From positions 23,139,030 to 23,203,029 of the forward strand of contig NC_034438.1 in assembly GCF_002078875.1 (NCBI RefSeq): DNA of 64,000 nt, read 5' to 3'. Source of the stretch: Numida meleagris. Lineage: Eukaryota > Chordata > Aves > Galliformes > Numididae. Made by a program: the position numbers and the translations under genes. Each line of letters begins with the position of its first letter. Position 1 is the first letter of the stretch. The notes beneath the pieces are model-generated. The model made no database searches. It saw only the letters and a program-made list of their open reading frames with translations, and had not been told where the DNA came from. Of this stretch, positions 1-12,800 are shown in pieces.

Positions 1-2480
1 CAGACCCAAATGGCCAAGGGATGAGCCTGCAGAAAGAAGTTTGACTCTTCAGTGAGAGTTGATAATAGCAAAGGGCTTAAAAAACTGTTGTATATTTTGA
101 ATTCAGGCTGTCAAGGCAAATATTTTGACAGTCTCTCAGAAGTGGATATTGAGTGGCATGCTGTGAAGAACATACAGCTCTGTCATGGAAAAAGTTTGTC
201 AAGGGATGGGAAACTGGGAGGTGGAATAAACAGCTAGTTTTCAGCCTGGAAAGAGAGTAGCTTGAGTTTCTGTCCAGCAAAAATGGGAGAAAAGAGGCAA
301 GTGCTGTGCTGGAGGGCAGCTTCATGAAGCACTGAGTTCCATATTGCAGCATGTGGCTGGAAAGACTCTGATGTACGGTGTGCAGGTTCTGTTCGAGCTG
401 TGTGAGAACTGGGTAAATTCATTTGGAAATTCAAGGTGATACCTGCTGGAACAAAGATGTTAACTACAGAAGCATGACTGAACTGTGAATAATCTCCAGT
501 ACTTCATCTGCAGCCTCTCTCTGCCGAGTCCAATGAATAAGAAATGTTCCTGCCCTTCCTCTGACTTTTGAACCATATTCCTTAGTGTGTTTTTGTCCTC
601 TGAGCTATAACAGGAGATGAGGGGAACAGTGCTCACGTTCAGCTTATCACTGGTACAGGGACAAATTTATCTGTGTGCTCTCACGTGAATAACTGTGGGT
701 TGCTCTGCCTGAATAAAGTGGTGGTTACCTGGGGAAAGCTGGGTTGTGAAGGTTTGATTTGAAAGTTAAGTGTGACCAGAGGAGCTGTTGTTACTGGTGA
801 TGTTTATTAACTTTCACATGCTATGAATGTTTCACAATGTAGCAAAACTGGGAAGTATATGTCTCAGGGAAGTCCTGAGATTTGACACTATTTTCATGTT
901 ATTTTTGACCCAGCAGTTCTGCTCATGCATTGACTTTTCTGGAGATAACTCATATCTCAACATGTTACCACTATGTATTCTTGCTCTTGCATTTTAAATG
1001 AAAAGAACCTAGTGGTGTGTACTTTTCCTTTTGATTCTAATGTGCATTCACCATTTTTTATTAGTGACACGTATTACGGCTTCCAATGTTCATTTGGAAT
1101 TTCTACGTACCTAAGTAAATATGACCTTTATTCTCTTCTGTGTTCAATAAAAGCATTTTATCATTTTATGTAGATACAGCTGTGATTCAACTGTTAGGTC
1201 CTTTGCACCTCAGTTAAGAATACAATTAATTACAAAGATGAGTTTAACAGGAGTGGTACTTACACAAGAATACAGATTCTTTATGGAACTTCTCTTAAAA
1301 AATAAAGATATTTTCTATTAAATTGTCTTTAATCATGGCACTGACATAAGAAGCATGTATGCTTTTCCTACATTCCAGTTGTTATTTAAAGTGGAAATGC
1401 TGAGAGAATTAACTTTTTTTTGGCAGGCTGACACTTTAGTTCTCTGTTATTACAAAGGGTGTATTCGAGTCATTGGTATGTCAGGTTGCTTGAAAACTCA
1501 ATGTTTTTCCCAGCTTTTCCAGAATAAAAATGGAAAAAGAGCTAAACGATTGTCACAGTACAGTTGAATGCACAACTGAATGTGCATTGGCTTTTGCTAA
1601 CATCTAGTTTAGTACATTTTTGTAAGTTACTTAGTTAAGTTGTGAAATGAATTGTCTGAGTGGCAGACGTGCACTGTAGGTTTGGGCTCTCTTTCTGGCG
1701 CGCTCTGATGTTTTTCTCTAGTTGGCCAGTCGCAACAGAGAGGCTGAAAGTTGCAGGCTTTGTTCTAAGCACAATACCAGGCAGAATATGCAGGAGCATC
1801 TGTCACAAAAACAGGCAGCATGGTAACCATGAACTGAGGGAGGTGAAATTCAGTTTGGGGCATGTTAGGTTAACTGCATGCCTCTGTAAGTCCTGGAGGG
1901 GTCTTCAGATCTAGGTGGGGAAGAAGAGAAATGTGGGTGAGATCTTGTGGATAGTTCATAAATCCTAGTGTAGGAAGGAGAAAAAAATTGCTGTATGGAA
2001 TTCTGAGTCTTTTGAAGTTGTGGCATTTTTTATTTTTTATTTTTTTTTTACTTTTGCATTCAGTGGGACTAGGATTCAACCACTGGGCTCAAAAACTCCT
2101 AAAAAATTAAACGCCAGCTCTGTTACTCCTTGACAAAGCTAAAAGACTTGAAAGGAGGATGGGAATGTCTTTTTTCTGGTACCTGCTGACCCCTCTCTAT
2201 TTGGCAGAGGTGAGGTGATGGAGCAGTGTTCGCTTTTCGTCTTTTTGCCTTTGGTTGCATATTGCTATCTTCTTCTTTTGTGAGTAGATCCCAGGAGCGG
2301 TGTGCTCCCTTTGCTAAGGGGTAGGACGAGTGCATTTCCTGCTCTCCCCCTCTTTCCAAGCAATACATTTTAAGTTTAAGCACTGAGGCATGCGTATTGA
2401 TCCATCTGTTATTTTAAGGAAGACTTCTGGGTATGAGTTAGAAGTGTAGCGATCTCCGATTTCCTCCTGTACCAAGGGAA
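1..2480. other. Upstream non-coding DNA, no gene recognised
   Basis: I see no coding exon, known repeat or RNA gene here. All reading frames are short and have no family resemblance. It is either 5' flank of LHFPL2 or part of an upstream LHFPL2 intron; in mammals this gene has distant non-coding 5' exons. The sequence alone cannot decide between these. Confidence 0.5.
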
Positions 2481-2499
2481 GGACCGCTCTGGCAATGTC

Positions 2500-2990
2500 C
2501 CCAGCTGCTATCACAGGCAGCAGGAGGGAAGGCCCCAGGGAGCGTCGCTCTGCGCTCCTGGCCGACCGAGGGCTGCGGGCGGAGGGTCGGTGTCCCGCGG
2601 CGGCTGGGCAGCCCCACGGGCCGAGGCCGCGCGGCCTTCCCCTCCCCGCCCAGATCCCCGCGAGGCAGCCACTCGGCGGCTGTGAAACCGCTTAAACGCG
2701 TCCAAGCGCTCGGCTGGGCCGCTGCCAGCAGCCGTGGTAATTCCAAGCAGGGGAAGATGATGTGGGCGTGCTGGATGAGTGGGTGGGACCGGGCCGCGAC
2801 CAAGACCTCACTGGCAGCGCGCTCGGCACACGGCCGTGCAGGACGGGCGGAGCGGATGTGTGAGTGCCGCCGGGCAGCTGGAGCGGTCTCTCCCCCGGGA
2901 CGAGGCGGGTGGCTTCCAGCAAGCACGGAGAGCCGCAATGTGCGGATGTGGACCCGCGCAGGGTTTCAGCTTGCTCGGTTGTGTGGAGGT
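2500..2990. promoter_or_regulatory. CpG-rich island upstream of the LHFPL2 start exon
   Basis: CpG dinucleotides are dense from about 2535 to 2960, for example around 2575-2640, in otherwise AT-leaning DNA. The block ends some 400 bases before the LHFPL2 ATG. It is a plausible promoter or first-exon region for LHFPL2 on the plus strand, although no TATA box is evident. Open frames inside it are by-products of high GC content. The CpG enrichment is seen; the promoter role is inferred. It could equally be an internal (alternative) promoter within a longer transcription unit. Confidence 0.5.
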
Positions 2991-3040
2991 GGAGGCTCGA
3001 GGGCTTTTTCTGCTGCTGATGTGGTCTCTCTCTCCCGTAG

Positions 3041-3395
3041 GTGCCTGATGTCAAGCAGTGGGCAGTCCCCGTGGCCTTCCCTGCCGACTCGGAGCGTCAT
3101 GTGCCAGTATGAGCAGTAAGGGGGAAAAGTGCGCTTTGGAGCTCAGCATCCCCGCAAGAAGAAGGGAGGAACTGACTGGAGAGGACAAATGACTGTACTG
3201 CTTGCAAAACTTGTAGCAGTTCACTTTTTCTCCCGAGGAGCGTTGTCTTGGCTGCTGTGAGTGCTGAAAGAGCAAGCGGAGCTGCAGCAGTGATTTCCTT
3301 GTGGTCCCTTTTCTCTGCTTTAATTTAACTTTTTCCCCCCTCCTGCCTGGATTTAAGACTGTCAGCTGCATTGTTTGCAAGCAGTGGACACCAAT
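3041..3395 (+). other. LHFPL2: Probable LHFPL2 5' UTR portion of the start exon
   Basis: A strong pyrimidine tract ending in CCCGTAG lies just before position 3041 and is the best splice acceptor upstream of the start codon, so the start exon probably runs 3041-3825. The leader has two short upstream frames, 3048-3119 (23 codons plus stop) and 3189-3260 (23 codons plus stop), both closed before the main ATG. Alternatively, transcription could begin inside the CpG block and read straight through. The acceptor is inferred from motif only. Confidence 0.45.
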
Positions 3396-3825
3396 ATGTG
3401 TCATGTCATTGTAACGTGTCGGTCCATGCTATGGACTCTCCTGAGTATCGTGGTGGCTTTTGCGGAGCTCATCGCTTTCATGAGTGCGGACTGGCTGATT
3501 GGCAAAGCCAAGCCCGTCAGCACCGAGGACACGGACAACAGAACGGGAGGGCTGCAGGAGCCCTACCACCCGACACTGGGCATCTACGGGCGCTGCACGA
3601 GGATCTCTCACATGCAGCTCTCCAGACGAGATACGCTTTGCGGCCCTTACGCCGAAAACTTCAGTGAGATTGCCAGTGGGTTCTGGCAGGCGACCGCTAT
3701 TTTCCTAGCTGTGGGAATCCTGATCCTCTGCGCCGTGGCATTTGTGTCTGTCTTTACTATGTGTGTGCAGAGTATTATGAAGAAAAGTATTTTTAATGTC
3801 TGTGGGCTGCTACAAGGGATTGCAG
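3396..3825 (+). CDS. LHFPL2: LHFPL2 coding exon A (residues 1-143 plus first base of codon 144)
   Basis: It encodes the N-terminus, first membrane segment, large outer loop, second membrane segment and the start of the third. It ends at GCAG followed by the donor GTACGTGAG at 3826, leaving one base of the Gly144 codon. Upstream start-like codons in the same frame (TTG at 3375) add residues unlike the family, so ATG 3396 is used. Confidence 0.95.
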
Positions 3826-6800
3826 GTACGTGAGCTCTGAGAGCAACTAAAAATTCTTATTTTTGTGCCATTCAGCTGGATGAAACACAGCAATTCTGTG
3901 GTGTTTACCAGGAGATCACATTAGACAGACCCAGAGTGATTCTATACGCTGGTGTTTATTCAAACGCAGCTGAAATTTATAGCTGCACAGCATGTAATAC
4001 ATTGACATTGGCAGCAGGATTGCAGTCTGTTGTGTGCCAAAATGAACTGACCGATGTTTCTTTTGTTTGCTGTTCTGTGCTTTCGCTCTGTGTGAATTTC
4101 TTTCTGTAACAAAAACTTCTCTTCTTTGTTACCAGCAGAGAGCAAAGTTAATCCTCATGCTAAGGCAGTCCATCTCCCTCTCACTACTTTGGTGAGTTTT
4201 CCATAGGCCCAGGGCAGTTCAGGTGCCCCATGGCTGAAGCAAGAGCAAACACCCCAGGACAAGGCCCGCGGCTGTACGCTCTGCTCTCCAGGTTTTATGC
4301 TAAGCCACCTCCTTCAAGGGTATGCGCTTGACAGGTCATACCTGACGGTAAACTCTCCTGCTGGCCAGCCCATTGCATTGTTCAGCTGCAGTCACAGAGC
4401 CCTGTGAGCTTATCTTTTTGTGGTCTGATTGTACTTTGCCTGAAACGATGACTCCATTCTAGATATGTCATGTTTCTGTTTATAACGTAGGTTTACAGGG
4501 ATTAAGTAACTGTATGGCAGGCCAAAGCTGGAAAGCCCTAGGCAGAGCAGGGTGTGGCTTTCTGCTGTCACTGGGACTGGCTCTGTGTGCCAGTTCCGTG
4601 CTTTGCGGTGTGTGCATGGGGTGGTCTGAAGGAGAAGAGTGGTCCTGCCACAACCGGCTGCCCTCAGGGACTTGCGAGGAAGGCGGCAGTGGCACAGGCT
4701 GCCTCTGCCTTCCCTCTTGGTGGTGCTCTTAACCAGATGTTTTCAATTCATACTGTGGTTTGGTTAAAGCGGAAGCGAGGAGTTGGGACTTGTTTGCTGG
4801 AAGGAAGAGTCTGTCTTGACCACTCCTTGCCAGCACAGCGGTGGCCCTGGTGCTGGCTGCACCTTGACGGGTGTCCCAGCTGCTCCCTGGCTTGGGTGAG
4901 GGCTGTGCTCATCTTCCTCTGAGCACAGAGGTCACAGCCAGGGACATGGCCAACACTGGCTCCTAAAGCACTGCAAAGCAGTATAAAAGCATCTGGGTTA
5001 TCTTGTGTCACCCACAATAAGGTTTGTGCATTTGCACCAGAATTAGATCGCTACATTGGCTCAAGCTGCTTCTGTTCAGATTATGGGAGCAGATGAATAT
5101 CCTTCAAATAAAAATGACATGTTTTGCAGCAGTCCCTCCTGGTTCGCAGAAGTACCAGCACCAGCATGACAAATAAGCAGCTCTGCAGTGCAAATTAGAG
5201 CTAGTGGAAGGTTTTATTTCCTTGCTCTCTTACCCTATACTTCAGAAATAATCCATAAAACCTGTTTTTCAAGAGATTACGTCTTTTCATTTAAAGTTGC
5301 GTTTGTGTGAGAGATTGGTTAGCAGCATAAGTAGATGTTTGGAGCATCAGACTCGTGTCTGTTGAAAAGATAACCATGCTTATGGTTGCAATGCCATCTC
5401 AAGATTGATACAGTCTAGCATCAGAGTAGGCAGGAAGTAGATTCTTATATCTTAGCGAACTGTTCTGGAAAACATCTGTTTGTGAGCAGATATGACAGTT
5501 TTAGGTTTTAATACCAACCTGCTGTGCCCGTAAAGGAAGGCATTGAACAATCTGGTAGACCAAGCATTTGTTATGTGAAGAGATAGCTAAGTCCTTTTTT
5601 TGAGCTGTACTGAGAAGCTCTTCCCTTCTTAGAATTTAGATAAATGACACGGCATGAAACTGGGTAATTGAAAGGTCACGTTACTGAAACTGTTGCTATG
5701 AGAAATACCTCTGCCAACATTTGCAGCCAGGCGCCTTGTGGCTAGCAACTCATTTTCTCAAGATTAATTTTATTGGGTCCACTGCTACTCTTGTGCCAGT
5801 AGCGTTACAGCATCTGCTTACTTAGTTGAAAGTATTTTCCTATGACTTATCACAGCTGTTAATTTCAACTTCTCAGTTCCTGGGTTTTGAAAAACACTTA
5901 CACATGTTTTTAGCAGGACAGTTATTGGCATGGTTAATCTGTATGAGGATTATGATATGTGAACTAATGCCCTGGCCAGAGAACAGCTTGACACAGACCT
6001 GCATGATTGTCTTCAGTTTAAGATCGTTCTTTCAAATGTGAACTGTTATTTTTTTTAGGAAAAGCAATTCACAAAACTGTTTTGTTTATCAGCATATATC
6101 AGCCCAATATTTTTAAGCATGCCAGACATCTCATTTTCAAAGATGAGATGCACCCACACAGAGTAATCTACAGGAATTGAGGATGTCACAGACTTAATCT
6201 CATTTAAAATCTCTATATCTTTGCTAAGGAGATTTAATATAATTAAAAACATACAACAAGTTAGTTTATTTCTGGAATTCATTATGAAAAAACAGTAACA
6301 GACACCGGATATGTCTTTTCTGTCTAGCAGCAGTGGATGTGACCTGGGTGATGCCTACGGTAAAATTACAAACAAGGCTACATCTTTTTGTATGGTCCTT
6401 CAACAAACTCTCGCTTAGGTCACTGGGTAGGAGCCATGCACATATCTAGTCCACAGAGCTTTTGTTGTTGTTGTTGTTGCAGAAAATTAGAAATTAAAAG
6501 CTGTAGAAGAAGAAGATACAGCTTCTGTTTGAAATCTTATAATTTGTTGTAATGGGGCATGACCTTTTACCACTTGTTTTCAGGCTGCAATGTCTTTCAC
6601 TCTGGACTTGCAGAAGTAGTAATCAGTAGTTCTGGTTTTGGAAATGTTTGCAGATCGTTTCATCTGGAAAATAATATTTTCCCTGCAATAGAAAGTGCAA
6701 AGAAAGGAGCCATGTAATTAAATAGATAATTACTACCCAGCAGCAAGAAGTCCAGGCAGACTTTTTGAACATCGTTTTGGGGAAAGTATTCTGTTTTTAC

Positions 6801-9800
6801 AGTCGATGAAACATTTGAAATACAGAGGCTAGAAGAGGCCCAGGATGTGAAGGCCTGTAGCTGTGGAGCACTTAGGGTGTTTGTGCATGTTGTCAAGAAG
6901 CACTGCTGTGTTAAAGAGGCCAAGCTGGCGAGCAGGGGAAGCACCGCGTGTGCTCACGCTGCTGCCCGCAGGTGACTGAGGCTGCTGCTTGGCTGGGAGC
7001 CTGGGCAGGAGGAAAGCAGAGCCAGAGCAGTTCAGCCTTCAGTGGCAAGGGAACTTCTTGTTTGTCTTTCTAAAATGCAGAGCATGCATTTTTCAAAAGC
7101 ATATTTCCTCTTGGATTCATCTTAGAATTTTTCTTTTCTGATGCCAGAATTCTGAATTCTTGGGGTGGGAAGAAAGAAAAAGGGGTGGGGGGGATTTCTA
7201 ATGGAAATCCTGACGATCTGAACTGCTCCTGCTGTCTGCGGTATTGTGCTTCCTGTAACCTATACGGCCAGCTGCCAGCGCGACATCCAATACACACATG
7301 GTTGCCGACAGTTCAAGCTAAGGGGACTGCTGATTTGGAGCAAGAGGAATTATGCCAGGGAAGGAAAACGAGTTCCAGTGCTGAACTGCTATTGAGCCTG
7401 AGGGACAGTATTAAGAAGTAGTTAAGGGACAGTTAAAGAAATAAAGTGAAGGTTTTAGTGTTTAGTTAGATTTGGAGGTCAGCTTACCTCCTGCCCTACC
7501 ATGATGGTCACAGGGATCAGCAGACACTCAGCAGACTGTCAGTGTTGAGGTTCTCACTGACAAAGATTAGCAACTGTGGTTCTTAACAAGCAAGCATAAA
7601 CCTTCCATCAAATGCTGTTGAGTGTGAGAAGCTTGCGCAGTGCCCTGAGAAATGCTTTCCTGTGGCATGTGTGTGTGCAAGGGTGCAGTACTTGTACCGG
7701 TGTTGAGATGCTGGGGATGTCTGCATTTCCTGCTGCCCAGTGGAGTGCGACTGCTGGCTGCCTCTCCTGCAGGGTGGATTTTTGCTTTCCGACTCAGAGC
7801 CAAGACTGATGCTGCTGTTACATAGAACAGCAAACTCTGTAAGAGAATGTTTAGATGCAGAGGCTGTGCTTGCACTCAAACACAAGAAAAAAGAAGAAAT
7901 CAGCTCAGCCTCAGCAGGCAGAGAGGGGTGGGGAACAGTCAGCTTGCACTGCAGGATCAGCACTGAGGAAATGTAATGGAACGAGAAAACGTCCCAGGGC
8001 CCTTTTACCTCATTGTTTCAGCCAAGGCAGCTTGTTGCTTCAGCTCCTTTGCAGAGCCCTGGTCACGAGGTGTTTTTCTTTCTCTTTCTGCTGATTCTGC
8101 ACAATTGATTCATGTTTTTGAGGGCACTGGCAACAGCCAGTTGGACAGCACTGAAAAAGGTTACAGCAAGCACTGTGAAACGTGCTGGGTCTTTTCCTCT
8201 GCTTCTTTCATGGATGGACTATTTGACATAATCTGATATTTTCTTTCCAAACTAAGGAACCTCCCAAATTCATCCACTGCAGTGTAGTTACTCATTTAGC
8301 TGCTTCAAGCCTGCCATTTAGCTGTCTCAGATTAAAAATGCCCAGTACCTCACTGGCCTTTGAGGAAAATCCTGATGGCCACGCAGCGGCTCTGCAGAAG
8401 GCACAGCAGTGTGCCTGGCTCCTGCTGTGGTGCTCCAAGCACAGAGCTGGGCAGGGCTTGCACGTATGTGAGAACACCAACAGAGCCTGCATCAAAGAAA
8501 GTTGCTGCAGCCATACAGGGTGGTCAGGGCCTGTGAATTGGTGTGACTGGTAGGGTCGGCAAAGCTCAGGATTTTCTGAGATTCTGTGAAGTCTGATGGG
8601 ATGCAGCTTGCCCTCTCTTCTCCTGAAGAGGAGTCTGTATGCTCATGCTTCGTTCAAGAGAAGACCGAGCAGAAGATTACACAATAAAAAAACCTAAACG
8701 CAAGAAACCCCAAATGCCATACAGGAATCGCCCATATGCTGTCATTCTGCCAAAGCAACCCACATCAAGGCTTCACAAGCTGGCTTCTTTTTGGCTCTTT
8801 CTGTGGGTAGCAAAATACACATAATAGTGATAATAGCTTCTTGTCCATAGCTTTTCCTTCTACCTCCTGTCATGCCCATCCTCCACCATGTATTCTTAGC
8901 CCTGTTTCCACACCCTAATATCAGTAAATGACATCGGAAACATTGTTTAGTTATGAACATGCCATCTTCGATTGGCTTAATGAATTGGAGTGTGAGCAAG
9001 TGGCTGAAAAGAGTGGGGATCTTTTCATCAGTTTGGGGAAGGCAATGGCCAGGGAACTGCTTCCACTTACATGTCCCTAAGGGAAGTTTAAGTGGCCTTT
9101 GAGGAAAAAAAAACTGATCTGTGCAGGTTTTGGGAGATCACCTGGTTACAGTTCTGCGCAGCTTGCTCTCAGGTGTCGGTGCAGGGTGTCCCAGGCACGC
9201 TGCAGTCTGTGTCTGGCTGCAGCTTCCACACAGGGCCAGGCCTGCCGCCCTCCTTCCACCTGAGTGGGTCTGCTCCTCAGTGCCTTGGCTGCCCTTTCCC
9301 CTCCATCGGCCCTGCTCCCCCATTATCCCAGACCCCCTCATTGATGTGAACCCACACTGACTGCAGTATCAAGATAGGTTTTGAATTCACAAATTCTTCT
9401 GTTGTGCAGTGTTTCCATATGGACTGTCTTCAAGGCTCTTGTGCTCACAGATTGTCCCCTTGCTTGCTGTGCGTGTGCCGCCGCGCTCAGCTGGAGGCTG
9501 CCAGGGCTGCTGGAGGCCATACAGCGTGACAGGCCACAGGAAGGCCACCACTCTGGGCTGTGGTGTGGCGTCTGCCCTGCTGCACTGCAGTGGTCCTGCC
9601 CCAGCCCGTCGGGAATTCTCTCACCTGTCCCATCCCCTCTTCCAGACTTGGAGCTCTGTGACTGGCCTGGACTGGTCAGTCTTATGAGGAGTGGCTGAGG
9701 GAACTGCAGTTGTTCAGCATGGAGGACGTCCACCATGCCCACCGTGTGCAGTGACCATCACTACAGTTGTCTGTATATGCAAAAGCTTCCTCAGGTTAAG

Positions 9801-12800
9801 CTAGTGAAGTGCATCTGTGCACATATTTCAACATTCAGGTATTCATTTAGCACACTGACACATTTGCCAATAAGCCCCTGGGTAACAAAGGGCTATTATG
9901 GCAAGCTGCTGTGCACCTTGGGCCAGAGCGCTTGTCTCCTGAGGCTGTGCAGAAGGGGAGAAAAGCAGTGTTGATGCTTTTCACCACTTGGAGGTGACCC
10001 ATGTGAGTGAAGCAATGCTCATCTTCCCACTTCCACTCCTACCTCTGCTGCAGTGCTGTTGCTGGGTTGTGCTGCTCCACGGGAGCCTATTGTATTGCCA
10101 CCTCATGGATCACAGCTGCTTAATTTCCTGTATCTTCAGCAGCATTTTTAAAGGGTTGTTTTGGCTTGGATTTTTTTTGTTGGTGTTTTTTTTTGTTTTT
10201 GCTATTTTGCTAGGAAATGAGAAGATATAAAGATTTGCAATGGAAATTGGCTTTGTTAGTGTATGCTGTTGTTTAATATAGCACAACAGCAGCTGCACAG
10301 GAGACTGTCAAAATGAAATAGCATGCCTTGACTTATCTAAACAGGCATCTGCACAGCCCCTTTCTTGAGGGTTGTTTCCAAGGATGGAATAAGAAAGCTT
10401 TTACTCAGCTATGACTCTGCTGCTGACCAGCATGTGATGTGACATGTGGATGCCCACAGTGGCAGACTGATTTGTTGGTTTTCTGTGATGTTAGCCTAGC
10501 AAGTCTGCTGTAGAGCATGAAAAAAAAGGAGGAACACTTGCTTGCTGCAGTTCCAGGCCCTCAGAAGGGAAAGTCTTGGGGTGCAAGTGGAAAAAGGTTT
10601 CCTTAAATAAAGGTCATTACTGAGCTGTAGTCAGAAACTTTTCCTCTCATTAATGCATTCTGCTACGTTCATACTGATATTTCTCAGTACAAGAAGTTTG
10701 ACTTTAGTGTAAACATTTGAAGGCTAGCGCTTAATGGGTTGTCCAAGCTGTAATCAGGATCAGGCTAATAATCCTAATAAGTTTGATCTACATTTTCTAT
10801 TTCTTAAGGCTTTCTTCTGAAAGCACATAATTTGGGATTGATAAAATGTTATGGGAGCAAATTCCCTTCGGTGAAACATGCGAAAATGTTCTCTGCTGAC
10901 AGACTCGTACCAGCAAGCTTTATGAGATGAGTTATCTGGATCAGAGGGTTATTTAAATAGTTTTCTTCTGTTGTTCATAAGCATCCGACTGCATTATGCA
11001 GCCTGCTTTCAGACCTCTGTTTTAAGGAATCCTAAGAAGAAACATGTATAAAAGCTGGCAACAACAAACAGAAGGAAAATATAATTAATGCTGCATCCAT
11101 AGCAGTGCAGCTGTGCAAAGAGGGAGGGGGTAAATCTTCAACAGAACAAACGTGAGCTCTGGAAGGCTGTGGAAAACAGCCTCGTCATGCTTTCAAAATT
11201 AATTTTCTCTCTCGGCATGGGGAACAAACAACAGTGATTAACAGGTGGATTGGCTGCGAATTAAAACTCATTTACTGTACATTAGAGAGAGGACAACTGA
11301 AAGGATTCTTTGCAGAAAAGTTTTCTTCAGCTAAAGCACCAGACTTCTGTTCTCTGTTTTTCCTCTTGAAGACTGGCTTCTGTTCAAATGCATTGGGACA
11401 AAAGCAAAAAATGATCTATTAAGAAAAAGAAATCATTATCATTATAATTTACTGTCCTCCTGCCAGATCCATCTTAAGACAAACTGTCGACAGGAGATAA
11501 TTGTTGCTTCATTGGATTGTGCTGACATAAAGTTACACAATACACAATGAGCTTTGTACTTCCGTGATGAACAAAAGTTTAAGTGCTTTAACTTACGGCG
11601 TTAAATGCCTTAGAAAGCCACATCATGCAGATTTAATATGCAAGTAATATTTAAATGTGTTGGGTTAAAGAGTAACTGAGTCAAATTCAAGAACCCTGAG
11701 AACTGTAATAGTTAATCAATCCAGAGAACAACTTCTTATACATAGATGAGTGTACATCTGACACGCTTCTGTGTCCCTGTGCACTGTGGATATAAATGAA
11801 TGCTGAGGGCATGCCCCATGGCTCCTTTGAGAGCCCCATGCTCACTGGTGAGAAGCTTCGTGCCTGGCTCCATGCACCCTACCCAGTGCCCTCCTCTGCC
11901 ATCTGCCCCGGGATGCTTTAGAAAACAAAAACATGTTTTGTGCTGCCCATAACCAACTGAAAACCAGTTGATCTTCATTTTTCCTCTGTCTTGTTGCAGT
12001 CAGGCAATGAATCCTAGAATCACAGAATGGCTTGGGTTGGAATGGACCTTCAACATCATCTAGTTCCAGCACCCCTGATGTGAACAGGGTTGCTACCCAC
12101 TAGAACCATGATGAAAAACTATTGCCAGTGTGTTACTTGGGGTTAACTCCCTTGTTCTTTGTGCTCTGTTTGTTATGTAAGAAGAGTTTGCCAGCTATTG
12201 ACAGAAACAATGAGCAGAGCTGCCAAGTATAATAAATAAATAACAAAAATGAGAGGGATGCAGGCAGGTGACCCCAGGGACTGAGCAGTGGCTGCAGAAA
12301 GGGAGAGATACATGCAATTAAGCAAAGAGATGTGAGGGGCTTGGCCAGGCTCTGCCCCGTGGACAGTAGTATGAGAATTCAGTGCTGAAAGTCTACCAGT
12401 TCGGCCAGATGCTATCCTGTAATTGTTTTTTTGCTCAACTGCAGCTGCTTGCATGTGCTTGAGACATAGATCAAGGCTACGGCATTAGCCACAGAAACAT
12501 GCCTCTGGCTTTTTCATGTTTCTTGAAATGATTGAGCAGCAATCCTTAGGTTAAAGGTGAGAGCACACTGAGACTGCTGAGCTATTCATATTGTATTTAA
12601 CCATTTCACCTGTTTAAAAGTAACTTTGGCTTTCCACGGAGTATCACAGCCTCATCTGATCTTGGTATCAGATATATCTGAGCTTATTCTTTCCACATGG
12701 GCCTCTCTTCCCTCCCTTTGCGTCTGTGTTCCAGGAGCACAGTGGTTCTTTTCTTGTGGTCTCTGGAAGATGCCCCTCTGGCTATAGCTGGTTGGACAGG

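Noticed and set aside
2438..3119. Several 100- to 166-codon frames on both strands near 2.4-3.1 kb
   Set aside because: They overlap the CpG-rich block, have biased composition, and no splice structure or homology.
7567..7976. Overlapping frames of 78-126 codons on both strands
   Set aside because: They lie within the LHFPL2 intron, conflict with one another and have no recognisable domain.
9150..9640. GC-richer stretch in the LHFPL2 intron considered as a hidden exon cluster
   Set aside because: Frames on both strands are equally open and of low complexity, no splice-consistent exon matches a known family, and LHFPL2 is already complete without it.
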